Shown: positions 1-5,348 of the stretch, one piece after another
Layout of the letters: each line of letters begins with the position of its first letter
Position numbering within the stretch: the stretch's first letter is position 1
Assembly: GCA_012799265.1 (NCBI GenBank)
Contig: JAAZLP010000336.1
Coordinates: forward strand, 1-5,924
DNA from: Phyllobacteriaceae bacterium
GTDB taxonomy: Bacteria > Pseudomonadota > Alphaproteobacteria > Rhizobiales > Devosiaceae
Direction: 5' to 3'
Length of the DNA stretch: 5,924 nt
The notes under the pieces: model-generated
Told to the model about the DNA's origin: nothing
What the model saw: only the letters and a program-made list of their open reading frames with translations
Database searches by the model: none
Program-made: the position numbers and the translations under genes

Positions 1-1
1 G

Positions 2-247
2 AACGGCGGCGTCTACGGCTCGCTGATGTCGACGCCGATCCTCAATGCACCCCAGTCGGGCATATTGGGCATGCACAAGATCCAGGAACGCCCGGTCGTG
101 GTCGGCGGCCAGATCGTCATCCGTCCGATGATGTATCTCGCCCTGAGCTATGACCACCGTATCGTCGACGGCAAGGAAGCTGTGACGTTCCTCGTGCGCG
201 TCAAGGAAAGCCTTGAAGCCCCCGAACGTCTCGTACTTGACCTCTGA
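2..247 (+). CDS. sucB: 2-oxoglutarate dehydrogenase E2, dihydrolipoyl succinyltransferase (C-terminal end, partial)
   Basis: This is the last 81 codons of an open frame that enters from outside the window and stops at TGA 245-247. E2 transfers the succinyl group from lipoamide to CoA in the cytoplasmic 2-oxoglutarate dehydrogenase complex of the TCA cycle. The piece is the end of the catalytic acyltransferase domain. It begins NGGVYGSLMSTP, continues with GMHKIQERPVVV, and carries the active-site signature SYDHRIVDG, with the catalytic His codon at 155-157 and the Asp codon at 167-169. The IQERPVVV and ALSYDHRIVDGKEAV wording matches the succinyltransferase (SucB/OdhB) branch better than the pyruvate dehydrogenase E2 branch. 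The lipoyl and E3-binding domains would lie upstream. A strong terminator follows 20 bases after the stop, so lpdA is not simply co-transcribed with it. The C-terminus ERLVLDL is intact. Confidence 0.96.
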   Translation, partial: NGGVYGSLMSTPILNAPQSGILGMHKIQERPVVVGGQIVIRPMMYLALSYDHRIVDGKEAVTFLVRVKESLEAPERLVLDL

Positions 248-267
248 TCGCCACATTGATGGTTTTG

Positions 268-296
268 AAAAGGGCTCGCTTCGGCGGGCCCTTTTT
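268..296 (+). terminator. Intrinsic terminator after sucB, UUCG tetraloop
   Basis: A 12-pair stem (268-279 with 284-295, one G-T pair) closes on a C(TTCG)G tetraloop at 280-283. The outer stem is AAAAGGGC against GCCCTTTT, so the U-tract (292-296) is part of the 3' arm. This is a textbook Rho-independent terminator, and it should end most transcripts from the upstream suc genes. Because the outer pairs are A-T, the hairpin could also act in the reverse direction, but no minus-strand gene is seen to need it. Confidence 0.92.
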
Positions 297-300
297 GTGT

Positions 301-353
301 TCACGCTGACGTGACCCTGTGGGACCTGTGGGTGTTAGTGTTGCGTTAACACT
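301..353 (+). promoter_or_regulatory. Repeat-rich upstream region of the exported-protein gene
   Basis: The stretch between the sucB terminator and the next gene holds three small symmetric elements. TCACG/CGTGA forms an inverted repeat at 301-305/310-314. CCTGTGGG is repeated in tandem with a 9-base period (316-323, 325-332). AGTGTT/AACACT forms an inverted repeat at 337-342/348-353. A weak promoter could start with TTAACA (346-351) or TTGCGT (341-346), but no well-spaced -10 box stands out; TATCAA at 363-368 is the best partner for TTGCGT, at 16 bases. A promoter is expected here because the preceding terminator is strong, but its exact position is not shown. Confidence 0.3.
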
Positions 354-402
354 TTACCTTTTTATCAAGACACGATCGCGTTTTAGCGCTCACTGGAGAG
401 TT

Positions 403-852
403 ATGTTGCAGCGGAAATTCACCATCGGTGCGTTGTTCATCGCTCTTACGCTCCCCGTGTCGGCGCAGGACTATTCAGATCCCGCTCTGGTCGGAGAACT
501 CATGGCCTTTCATGGGTCCCAGGCCATCGTCGACGTCATGACAACCCATTGCTACGAAACGACCGGCCTCGACAGTGCATACAAGGATGCTGCCGCCAAC
601 TGGTATCTGCGCAATATCGGGTATCTCGATCTCGCGGACCGGGTGATCGTCAAGCTTGGGGGAGGCTCTGAGGCGGAACGCAAGGCCGCGGAGACCTATG
701 GCGGCACGCAGATCATGACTGCTTATAATCAGGCGGGCGACAAGAACACATTCTGTCGAACCTTTCTCGAGCAGGTCGATTCCGGGGGCATGGATATCGA
801 CCAGCAACTGCCGGACATCCTCAAGCGCGCGCAGGAAATATCGGCCTCCTGA
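403..852 (+). CDS. Exported protein of unknown function, two cysteines
   Basis: A 149-residue protein that I do not recognise. The ATG at 403 is chosen because GGAG (395-398) lies just before it and the product then begins with a clean Sec signal peptide: MLQRKF, a hydrophobic core, and a likely signal peptidase I site at VSA-QD after residue 21. An in-frame GTG at 319 would add 28 residues that spoil the signal peptide. The mature part is mixed and probably helical, with Cys50 and Cys118 as the only cysteines, which could form a disulfide in the periplasm. A Gly-rich turn GGG sits at 86-88. There are no membrane segments after the signal. It lies alone between the sucB terminator and another secreted small protein on the same strand. 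A periplasmic location is inferred from the signal peptide; no function can be assigned. Confidence 0.75.
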   Translation: MLQRKFTIGALFIALTLPVSAQDYSDPALVGELMAFHGSQAIVDVMTTHCYETTGLDSAYKDAAANWYLRNIGYLDLADRVIVKLGGGSEAERKAAETYGGTQIMTAYNQAGDKNTFCRTFLEQVDSGGMDIDQQLPDILKRAQEISAS

Positions 853-920
853 CACCCCTTATCGAGGGTTGGCACCAGTGCACTCTATCTGCACGCTCGT
901 GAGCGTCCAGGAGGCCATTC

Positions 921-1414
921 ATGCGTATCGTGCTTGCTTTCGCTCTATTGGCGTTTGGCGGATCAGCCAGCTTGTCGGCCGAATGCACACTCTACAACGC
1001 CCGGTATAAGCAAGCCGACGCGCCGTGGGGGCTGACATTTACCCAGGTCCCCAATTCGCAGCGGCCAATCAGACGGCAGCTTTCTATATCGAGCTCCCTA
1101 ACTCTGGCGTTACGCTAGACGGCAGGGTCAGCGTCCCCAATGGGTTTGGTTCGCCACTCTGGTCGGTCAGCGGGCCATGCTCGTCAGACAGCACGGACAT
1201 GTGCGACTTTCTTGAAGACAGTGCCAGTCCGGCCATCTATGGCGTTTATGACGGCGTCGTGCGCTTCCTCAATAGTGAGCGCGGTTCGGTAGCGCCTGAT
1301 CAGGTAATCCTGCCGCAACTGGCCGTCAGTTTGTGGTATTCGAACTATCGGCAGGATGAGTGGGGCGGTGATGTATCGCCCGGCGATGCCTTCATCCTCG
1401 TGGGCTGCGAATGA
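921..1414 (+). pseudogene. Secreted four-cysteine protein of unknown function, broken by a one-base frameshift
   Basis: The gene starts at ATG 921 with an ideal AGGAGG (909-914). The first frame encodes a signal peptide (MRIVLAFALLAFGG..., cleavage likely after SLSA, residue 20), then a mature start ECTLYNARYKQ, and runs out of sense after ...TFTQVP near 1050. The protein-like reading continues in the next frame as QFAAANQTAAFY and ends at TGA 1412-1414. Restoring one C to the run CCCC at 1049-1052 gives TQVPQFAAANQ and a continuous 164-residue protein with four cysteines, including Cys22 and one three bases before the C-terminal stop region (VGCE), so two disulfides are possible. Total length is 494 bases, one short of 495. 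This may be a true lesion, a sequencing error in the homopolymer, or slippage: CCC at 1050-1052 can re-pair at 1049-1051. I cannot name the family. It could share a promoter with the gene upstream, since the gap is only 68 bases with no terminator. Confidence 0.72.
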
Positions 1415-1417
1415 TCC

Positions 1418-1456
1418 AATCGGTGTGTCGCTGCGTTGACTGACGAGACACCGGTT
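1418..1456 (+). terminator. Possible weak terminator between the frameshifted gene and the MAPEG gene
   Basis: AATCGGTGTGTCG (1418-1430) can pair with CGAGACACCGGTT (1444-1456), giving 13 positions with one G-T pair and one G-G mismatch, around a 13-base loop. TTTT at 1455-1458 follows. The large loop and short U-tract make it weak, and it ends only 11 bases before the next start codon, so it may instead be a leader structure for the MAPEG gene. Confidence 0.35.
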
Positions 1457-1467
1457 TTGGGGACATC

Positions 1468-1857
1468 ATGAGCATAGAGCTGACTTATCTCGTCTGGAGC
1501 GCCGCTTTGGCCTTCATGTACGTTCTTGTGCAATCGACGGCCTATCGAATGGATTATGGCCTATTACACGCAGGTAGCCAGCGGGACGGTGAGCGTGCTC
1601 CGAACAAATGGGCGGCTCGGGGTAACCGGGCACTGCGCAATTTCCTCGAAACCTATGGCCTGTTCATTGCGCTTGCTGTGGCGACCGAGCTCTCCGGTCG
1701 GAGCAATGGCATGACGCAGTGGGGCACCCAGCTCTGGTTCTGGTCGCGCGTGGCCTATCTCCCGGCGTACTTCATCGATATCCCCTTCGCGCGGTCTGCC
1801 GTCTGGTCAATTTCCCTCGTTGGCCTGGTGATGCTTTTCATCGGCGTGGCCTTCTAG
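1468..1857 (+). CDS. MAPEG-family integral membrane protein
   Basis: A 129-residue inner-membrane protein with about four hydrophobic segments, near residues 5-24, 62-75, 85-104 and 110-128. It fits MAPEG (membrane-associated proteins in eicosanoid and glutathione metabolism) by length and by the motif RALRNFLE (54-61), where Arg, Asn and Glu are the conserved residues after a loop with ERAPNKWAARGNRA. The later stretch SRVAYLPAYF...ARSAVW (93-113) also follows the family pattern. The start at ATG 1468 is preceded by GGGG (1459-1462). Bacterial MAPEG proteins are often uncharacterised; some eukaryotic members are glutathione transferases or leukotriene synthases, and that activity cannot be transferred here. 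Its place between sucB and lpdA does not imply a TCA role. It starts 54 bases after the frameshifted gene. Confidence 0.85.
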   Translation: MSIELTYLVWSAALAFMYVLVQSTAYRMDYGLLHAGSQRDGERAPNKWAARGNRALRNFLETYGLFIALAVATELSGRSNGMTQWGTQLWFWSRVAYLPAYFIDIPFARSAVWSISLVGLVMLFIGVAF

Positions 1858-1965
1858 GGGGGGCAGGGGCTTGCCCTCTCGGCACCACTTGATGACGGGT
1901 CAGTACGTTGCCGGTTTGCCGCTGCTGGTGTAACGGTTTTGCGCTGGCACGGCGGTGGTGCAGGC

Positions 1966-1984
1966 AGCATGGTCTCATGCTTTT
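1966..1984 (+). terminator. Possible weak terminator after the MAPEG gene
   Basis: AGCATG (1966-1971) pairs perfectly with CATGCT (1976-1981) around a GTCT loop and is followed directly by TTT (1982-1984). The stem has only six pairs and the U-tract is short, so termination would be partial at best. It lies 109 bases after the MAPEG stop codon. Confidence 0.3.
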
Positions 1985-1998
1985 GTCCGGGTTCGTTT

Positions 1999-2027
1999 TG
2001 ACCAGTTCATTCTCTAGGAATTGGTCA
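1999..2027. promoter_or_regulatory. 10-bp inverted repeat, candidate operator upstream of lpdA
   Basis: TGACCAGTTC (1999-2008) and GAATTGGTCA (2018-2027) are inverted copies with one G-T position, separated by nine bases. No T-run follows on either strand, so it does not look like a terminator. The arm centres are about two DNA turns apart (19 bases), which suits a dimeric DNA-binding protein, and the left arm overlaps the TTGACC that might be a -35 box. The regulator is unknown. Confidence 0.4.
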
Positions 2028-2093
2028 TACGGCAGGTCTTCACCGCAACAGGTGGCGCCCCTGCAGGACGACCATCTACCAATGACGGCTTTG

Positions 2094-2116
2094 GCTGTGC
2101 GTATGGCGGGCACAGC
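2094..2116 (+). promoter_or_regulatory. Hairpin in the lpdA leader
   Basis: GCTGTGC (2094-2100) pairs perfectly with GCACAGC (2110-2116) around a nine-base loop, ending 27 bases before the lpdA start. It leaves the ribosome-binding region free, so it could be an mRNA-stabilising leader stem or an operator dyad. No evidence chooses between these. Confidence 0.3.
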
Positions 2117-2143
2117 AGGTGAAATTCTATCGGGGCTAGGACC

Positions 2144-3553
2144 ATGGCAGACCAATTCGACCTCACCATCATCGGCGCGGGCCCGGGCGGCTACGTTTGT
2201 GCCATTCGTGCGGCACAGCTTGGCCTCAAGGTCGCCGTCGTCGAAAAGTGGGCCACCCTGGGTGGTACCTGCCTCAACGTTGGCTGTATCCCGTCCAAGG
2301 CGCTGCTGCACGCTTCCGAGCTCTTCGAAGAAGCGGGGCACGGCTTCAAGGCGCTCGGCATCGACATTCCGGCGCCGCAGCTTAACCTCAAGCAGATGAT
2401 GGCGCACAAAGCCGATACCGTTGCATCCAATGTCGGCGGCGTCGACTACCTCTTCAAGAAGAACAAGATCACCCTGTTCCGCGGCATCGGCTCCATCGCG
2501 GGCACCGGCCGCGTGCTGGTGACCCCGCAGTCTGGCACGCAGCAGGAAATCGCCACCAAGAATATCGTCATCGCCTCGGGTTCGGTCTCGGCCAACCTGC
2601 CGGGCATCGAGATTGACGAACAGCAGATCGTCACTTCCACCGGTGCACTCGAACTCGCGGAAGTGCCGCGTCGCCTCGTCGTCATCGGCGCTGGCGTGAT
2701 CGGCCTTGAACTGGGTTCGGTCTGGATGCGTCTGGGTGCCCAGGTCACCGTGGTGGAATATCTCGACCGCATCCTGCCGGGCATGGACAGCGAAGTGGCT
2801 CGCCAGTTCCAGCGCATGCTCCAGAAGCAGGGCATGGAATTCAAGCTCTCCAGCAAGGTTGCTGGCGTCGACAAGCAGGAAGACGGCTCGCTGAAGGTTC
2901 GCGTTGAACCGGCCAAGGGCGGCGAAGTGGAAACCATCGACGCTGATGTGGCGCTCGTCGCCATCGGCCGCAAGCCGTTCACCGAAGGCCTTGGCCTCGA
3001 CGTTGCTGGCGTTGCGCTCGACGAGCGCGGCCGCGTTCGCGTGGACGGCGCCTACAAGACCTCGGTCGATGGCATCTACGCCATTGGCGACGTCATTGCC
3101 GGCCCGATGCTGGCCCACAAGGCAGAAGACGAAGGCATTGCAGTTGCTGAAATCCTCGCGGGCCAGGCTGGCCATGTGAACTACGCTGCTATCCCTGCTG
3201 TCGTTTACACCAACCCTGAAGTTGCTTCGGTCGGTAAGACGGAAGACGAGCTCAAGGCAGAAGGTGTGGAATACAAGATCGGGAAGTTCCCCTTCACCGC
3301 AAACGGCCGCGCCAAGGCGATGCTCGCCAGCCAGGGATTTGTGAAGATCCTGGCCGACGTCAACACCGACCGCGTGCTGGGTGCGCATATCGTCGGCAAG
3401 AACGCTGGCGAAATGATCCACGAGATCGTGACGCTGATGGAATTTTCGGGCGCCGCCGAGGACTTGGCGCGTACGACCCACGCTCATCCGACACTGTCGG
3501 AAGCCATTCGCGAAGCAGCACTCGCGCTGGGCGACGGCGCCATTCACATCTAA
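2144..3553 (+). CDS. lpdA: Dihydrolipoyl dehydrogenase (E3)
   Basis: A full-length 469-residue flavoprotein that reoxidises dihydrolipoamide using FAD and NAD+. It is the E3 subunit of the 2-oxoglutarate dehydrogenase and possibly other 2-oxoacid complexes. The FAD site is GAGPGG (11-16) with Glu34 at the end of the second strand. The redox disulfide is in GGTCLNVGCIPSK, Cys43 and Cys48. The NAD fold has Gly182-x-Gly184-xx-Gly187. The second FAD motif is the TSVDGIYAIGDV stretch. The dimerisation domain ends with HAHPTLSE, His448 and Glu453 being the catalytic pair. The start at ATG 2144 follows GGGGCTAGGA (2132-2141); MADQFDLTIIGAGPGG is a normal E3 N-terminus. It stands about 1.9 kb after sucB with terminators on both sides, so it is probably a single-gene transcript. 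E3 for the nearby SucB is the natural reading of the context. Confidence 0.98.
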   Translation: MADQFDLTIIGAGPGGYVCAIRAAQLGLKVAVVEKWATLGGTCLNVGCIPSKALLHASELFEEAGHGFKALGIDIPAPQLNLKQMMAHKADTVASNVGGVDYLFKKNKITLFRGIGSIAGTGRVLVTPQSGTQQEIATKNIVIASGSVSANLPGIEIDEQQIVTSTGALELAEVPRRLVVIGAGVIGLELGSVWMRLGAQVTVVEYLDRILPGMDSEVARQFQRMLQKQGMEFKLSSKVAGVDKQEDGSLKVRVEPAKGGEVETIDADVALVAIGRKPFTEGLGLDVAGVALDERGRVRVDGAYKTSVDGIYAIGDVIAGPMLAHKAEDEGIAVAEILAGQAGHVNYAAIPAVVYTNPEVASVGKTEDELKAEGVEYKIGKFPFTANGRAKAMLASQGFVKILADVNTDRVLGAHIVGKNAGEMIHEIVTLMEFSGAAEDLARTTHAHPTLSEAIREAALALGDGAIHI

Positions 3554-3581
3554 TCAAGCCGAATATCTGCCTGATGATTTT

Positions 3582-3612
3582 AGCGCCCCGAGTGACCTCG
3601 GGGCGCTTTTTC
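3582..3612 (+). terminator. Intrinsic terminator after lpdA
   Basis: AGCGCCCCGAG (3582-3592) pairs perfectly with CTCGGGGCGCT (3597-3607) around a TGAC loop, giving 11 pairs mostly G-C, and TTTT follows directly (3608-3611). It lies 28 bases after the lpdA stop and insulates lpdA from the TRAP operon. Confidence 0.95.
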
Positions 3613-3625
3613 TTTGAAAAGTCAT

Positions 3626-3681
3626 CATACAAGTTGGCAAATTTTGTCTGTTGACTCGATTTTTCATCTTCCATACTAGTT
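3626..3681. repeat. Direct repeat CATACWAGTT, candidate operator pair
   Basis: CATACAAGTT (3626-3635) and CATACTAGTT (3672-3681) match at nine of ten positions and start 46 bases apart. One copy lies upstream of the proposed -35 box and the other covers the proposed -10 box, where a bound repressor would block RNA polymerase. The ATAC/GTAT core recalls operators of GntR-family FadR-type regulators such as UxuR/ExuR, which often control sugar-acid genes; this resemblance is weak. No regulator gene is in the window. Confidence 0.4.
3651..3679 (+). promoter_or_regulatory. Candidate sigma-70-type promoter of the TRAP operon
   Basis: TTGACT (3651-3656, five of six matches to the -35 consensus) is followed after exactly 17 bases by TACTAG (3674-3679), a poor -10 box; CATACT (3672-3677) is an alternative. 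The spacer is AT-rich, as is the region from 3611 to 3685, in contrast to its surroundings. Transcription would begin near 3686 and leave a leader of about 100 bases before dctP. Confidence 0.45.
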
Positions 3682-3720
3682 TTGATTGAGCGGTGCTGTC
3701 GATCTGTGACGCCCCGTTGC

Positions 3721-3762
3721 GCAGCGGTGAGGAGCCGCTGCCCGGCCGATTTCGCTTCGGCT
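3721..3762 (+). promoter_or_regulatory. Two tandem hairpins in the dctP leader
   Basis: GCAGCGG (3721-3727) pairs perfectly with CCGCTGC (3735-3741), and GCCGA (3745-3749) with TCGGC (3757-3761), with a possible extra G-T pair outside. Each has a seven-base loop. No U-tract follows, so they are not terminators. The first loop, TGAGGAG (3728-3734), is repeated exactly at 3766-3772 near the real ribosome site GGGAGGA (3777-3783), which stays unpaired. The stems may stabilise the 5' end of the message or tune translation. Confidence 0.45.
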
Positions 3763-3787
3763 GATTGAGGAGTTTTGGGAGGACATC

Positions 3788-4768
3788 ATGTTTCATCTGC
3801 CTAAGGTGGCGGCGGCTGCCGTCATTGCCTCTAGCCTAATGATCTTCGGGGCCAGCGCCCAGACGGTGCTGCGCTCGTCGGACACTCATCCCGACGGTTA
3901 CCCGACCGTCGAGGCTGTAAAGAAGTTCGGCGAGCTGCTCTCGGAAAAGACCGACGGTCGTTACTCGGTCGAAGTGTTCCACTCTGCCCAGCTGGGACAG
4001 GAGGCCGACACTATCGAACAGACCCAGTTCGGTGTGCTTGACCTGAACCGCATCTCCATCGGTGCCTTCAACACCCAGGTGCCGGAAGCCACCGTTACCC
4101 AGCTTCCCTATATCTTCCGCTCAACGGAGCACTTCCATAATGTTCTGGATGGCCCGATCGGCGAAGAAATTCTCGCAGCCTTTGACAAGGTCGACGTCGT
4201 TGCTCTCGCCTTCTACGACGGCGGTTCACGTTCCTTCTATAACAGTGAAAAGCCGATCCAGAGCCCGGCTGACATGAACGGCATGAAGTTCCGCGTCATG
4301 CAGTCCGACATCTTTGTGGACATGGTCGGCGCGCTGGGTGCCAACGCCACCCCGATGCCCTACGGCGAAGTCTATTCCGCCATCCAGACCGGCATCATCG
4401 AAGGCGCCGAAAACAACTATCCGAGCTACGATACCGCGGGTCACGCCGAGGTCGCGAAATTCTACTCGCTCGACGAGCACCTGATGGTGCCGGAAGTTCT
4501 GGTTATCTCCAAGATCGTCTGGGACGGCCTCACCCCTGACGATCAGGCACTCTTCCGCGAAGCGGCCAAGGAATCCGTGTCCTATCAGCGCGAGCTCTGG
4601 CAGCAGAAGGAAGTGGAATCCAAGGCAGCGGTTGAAGCGCTTGGTGCCCAGATCAACGAAGTCGACAAGGCCCCGTTCATTGAAGCCATGAAGCCGGTTT
4701 ACGAAAAGTACGTGACCGACCCAGCCCTGCAGGACCTCGTTGCCCGCATCCAGGCCACTGAAGGCTGA
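3788..4768 (+). CDS. dctP: TRAP transporter solute-binding protein, DctP family
   Basis: A 326-residue periplasmic binding protein, a normal length for the family, which captures an organic acid and hands it to the DctQM membrane pair for sodium-driven uptake. A signal peptide occupies residues 1-24 (cleavage at ASA-QT). The mature protein starts TVLRSSDTHPDGYPTVEAV, as in DctP proteins. Arg169 in KFRVMQSD is at the place of the conserved arginine that clamps the ligand carboxylate, and GAENNYPSY (Asn209, Asn210) follows at the ligand pocket. HSAQLGQE and LPYIFRSTEHF are further family motifs. The ENN-P-SY form is, from memory of the family, frequent in binders of uronates and related sugar acids rather than C4-dicarboxylates, so a sugar acid is the best guess. 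The start follows a strong GGGAGGA (3777-3783). It is first in its operon; the gene symbol is used for the family, not for C4-dicarboxylate specificity. Confidence 0.95.
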   Translation: MFHLPKVAAAAVIASSLMIFGASAQTVLRSSDTHPDGYPTVEAVKKFGELLSEKTDGRYSVEVFHSAQLGQEADTIEQTQFGVLDLNRISIGAFNTQVPEATVTQLPYIFRSTEHFHNVLDGPIGEEILAAFDKVDVVALAFYDGGSRSFYNSEKPIQSPADMNGMKFRVMQSDIFVDMVGALGANATPMPYGEVYSAIQTGIIEGAENNYPSYDTAGHAEVAKFYSLDEHLMVPEVLVISKIVWDGLTPDDQALFREAAKESVSYQRELWQQKEVESKAAVEALGAQINEVDKAPFIEAMKPVYEKYVTDPALQDLVARIQATEG

Positions 4769-4775
4769 TCTATTC

Positions 4776-4799
4776 CCGGGCCGGCCTCGGTCGGCCCGG
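4776..4799 (+). promoter_or_regulatory. GC-rich intercistronic hairpin between dctP and dctQ
   Basis: CCGGGCCG (4776-4783) pairs perfectly with CGGCCCGG (4792-4799). Two more pairs inside, one of them G-T, reduce the loop to four bases. No T-run follows, so it is not a standard terminator. It lies seven bases after the dctP stop. Such stems commonly protect the upstream message from 3' exonucleases, or end part of the transcripts, so that the binding protein is made in excess over the membrane subunits. Confidence 0.7.
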
Positions 4800-4820
4800 T
4801 CTCTGCCTTAGGAGAATACC

Positions 4821-5345
4821 ATGCGAGATCAGCTCCTGCGCGCTGGCAGGGTCATGCATGCCCTTTCGACACTGTCGCTCTGGATTTCCGGCGTCGGATT
4901 GGTGGCGATGACGGGAATTGTCGCCTACCAGGTTTTCATGCGCTTCGTGATCAACTCGTCCCCGTCATGGACCGAGGCCGGATCGATCATGATCATGTCC
5001 TGGTTCATCTTTCTGGGGGGCGCCGTTGGCGTGCGTGAGAACTTCCATATGGGGTTCGACGTGCTGCTTTATGTGCTGCCACCTGGCGCCAAGCGCTGGC
5101 TACGCAGCATCAGCGATCTGGCCGTTTTCGCCTTCGCCTTCAGCATGGTTTTCTTTGGGGGCCAACTGGCCATCCGTGGATGGACCGTCACCATCCCGGT
5201 GGTCAACCTGCCGCAGACCTTCACTTATCTCCCGATTGTGGTGTCAGGTTTCCTGATGTGCCTGTTCTCGCTGGAGCGCATTCTTCTGCGTCTGGCTGGA
5301 GAGCCGGTTGACGAGCCACCTGCAGAACTCGTGACCGAGGCCTAA
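4821..5345 (+). CDS. dctQ: TRAP transporter small membrane subunit, DctQ family
   Basis: A 174-residue inner-membrane protein with four predicted helices, near residues 18-38, 54-71, 97-117 and 134-154, the standard DctQ layout. It partners the large subunit in the TRAP membrane complex. Family motifs are YQVFMRFVIN (36-45), the SWTEA at the start of helix 2 (Trp50, Glu52; DctQ proteins often have TEE here), and GVRENFHMGFD (70-80) in the loop after helix 2. The C-terminal tail from about 157 is acidic and soluble. The start at ATG 4821 follows AGGAG (4810-4814). It begins 52 bases after dctP, beyond the intercistronic hairpin, and ends three bases before dctM, so it is tightly coupled to the latter. 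Confidence 0.93.
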   Translation: MRDQLLRAGRVMHALSTLSLWISGVGLVAMTGIVAYQVFMRFVINSSPSWTEAGSIMIMSWFIFLGGAVGVRENFHMGFDVLLYVLPPGAKRWLRSISDLAVFAFAFSMVFFGGQLAIRGWTVTIPVVNLPQTFTYLPIVVSGFLMCLFSLERILLRLAGEPVDEPPAELVTEA

Positions 5346-5348
5346 CGC

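Larger units (their letters stand above)
1858..2143. other. Non-coding, inverted-repeat-rich interval upstream of lpdA
   Basis: No convincing gene is seen on either strand in these 286 bases: the frames that cross it lack ribosome sites and protein-like sequence. It contains three separate dyads: a short hairpin followed by TTT (1966-1984), a 10-pair dyad (1999-2027) and a 7-pair dyad (2094-2116). Since sucB is closed by a strong terminator, this stretch is the most likely location of an lpdA promoter and its control sites. TTGACC at 1998-2003 could be a -35 box, but no good -10 box is placed at the usual spacing. Confidence 0.5.

Noticed and set aside
319..402. Upstream GTG start for the exported protein
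   Set aside because: It would place 28 residues before the signal peptide and has no good ribosome site, whereas ATG 403 has GGAG at the right distance.
475..855. Minus-strand frame of 126 codons opposite the exported protein
   Set aside because: The plus-strand frame has a ribosome site and a clean signal peptide; the minus frame has neither a signal nor recognisable motifs.
893..906. ACGCTC/GAGCGT palindrome just before the gene at 921
   Set aside because: Only six bases per arm with a two-base centre; it could be an operator but there is nothing further to support it.
1468..1857. Glutathione-transferase function for the MAPEG protein
   Set aside because: Family membership does not establish this activity in bacteria, and no glutathione-related neighbours are present.
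1858..1885. G-rich run and GGGCA/TGCCC repeat after the MAPEG gene as a terminator
   Set aside because: The stem has only five pairs and no T-run follows.
1908..2399. Plus-strand frame crossing the lpdA start
   Set aside because: It overlaps lpdA in another frame, has no ribosome site, and its lpdA-overlapping half is Ser/Arg-rich out-of-frame translation.
1838..3547. Long minus-strand open frame of 569 codons opposite lpdA
   Set aside because: It is the antisense of a full-length, motif-complete lpdA, is rich in His, Arg, Asp and Ala as expected for reverse-read GC-rich code, and has no family motif. Such frames are a known source of false annotation.
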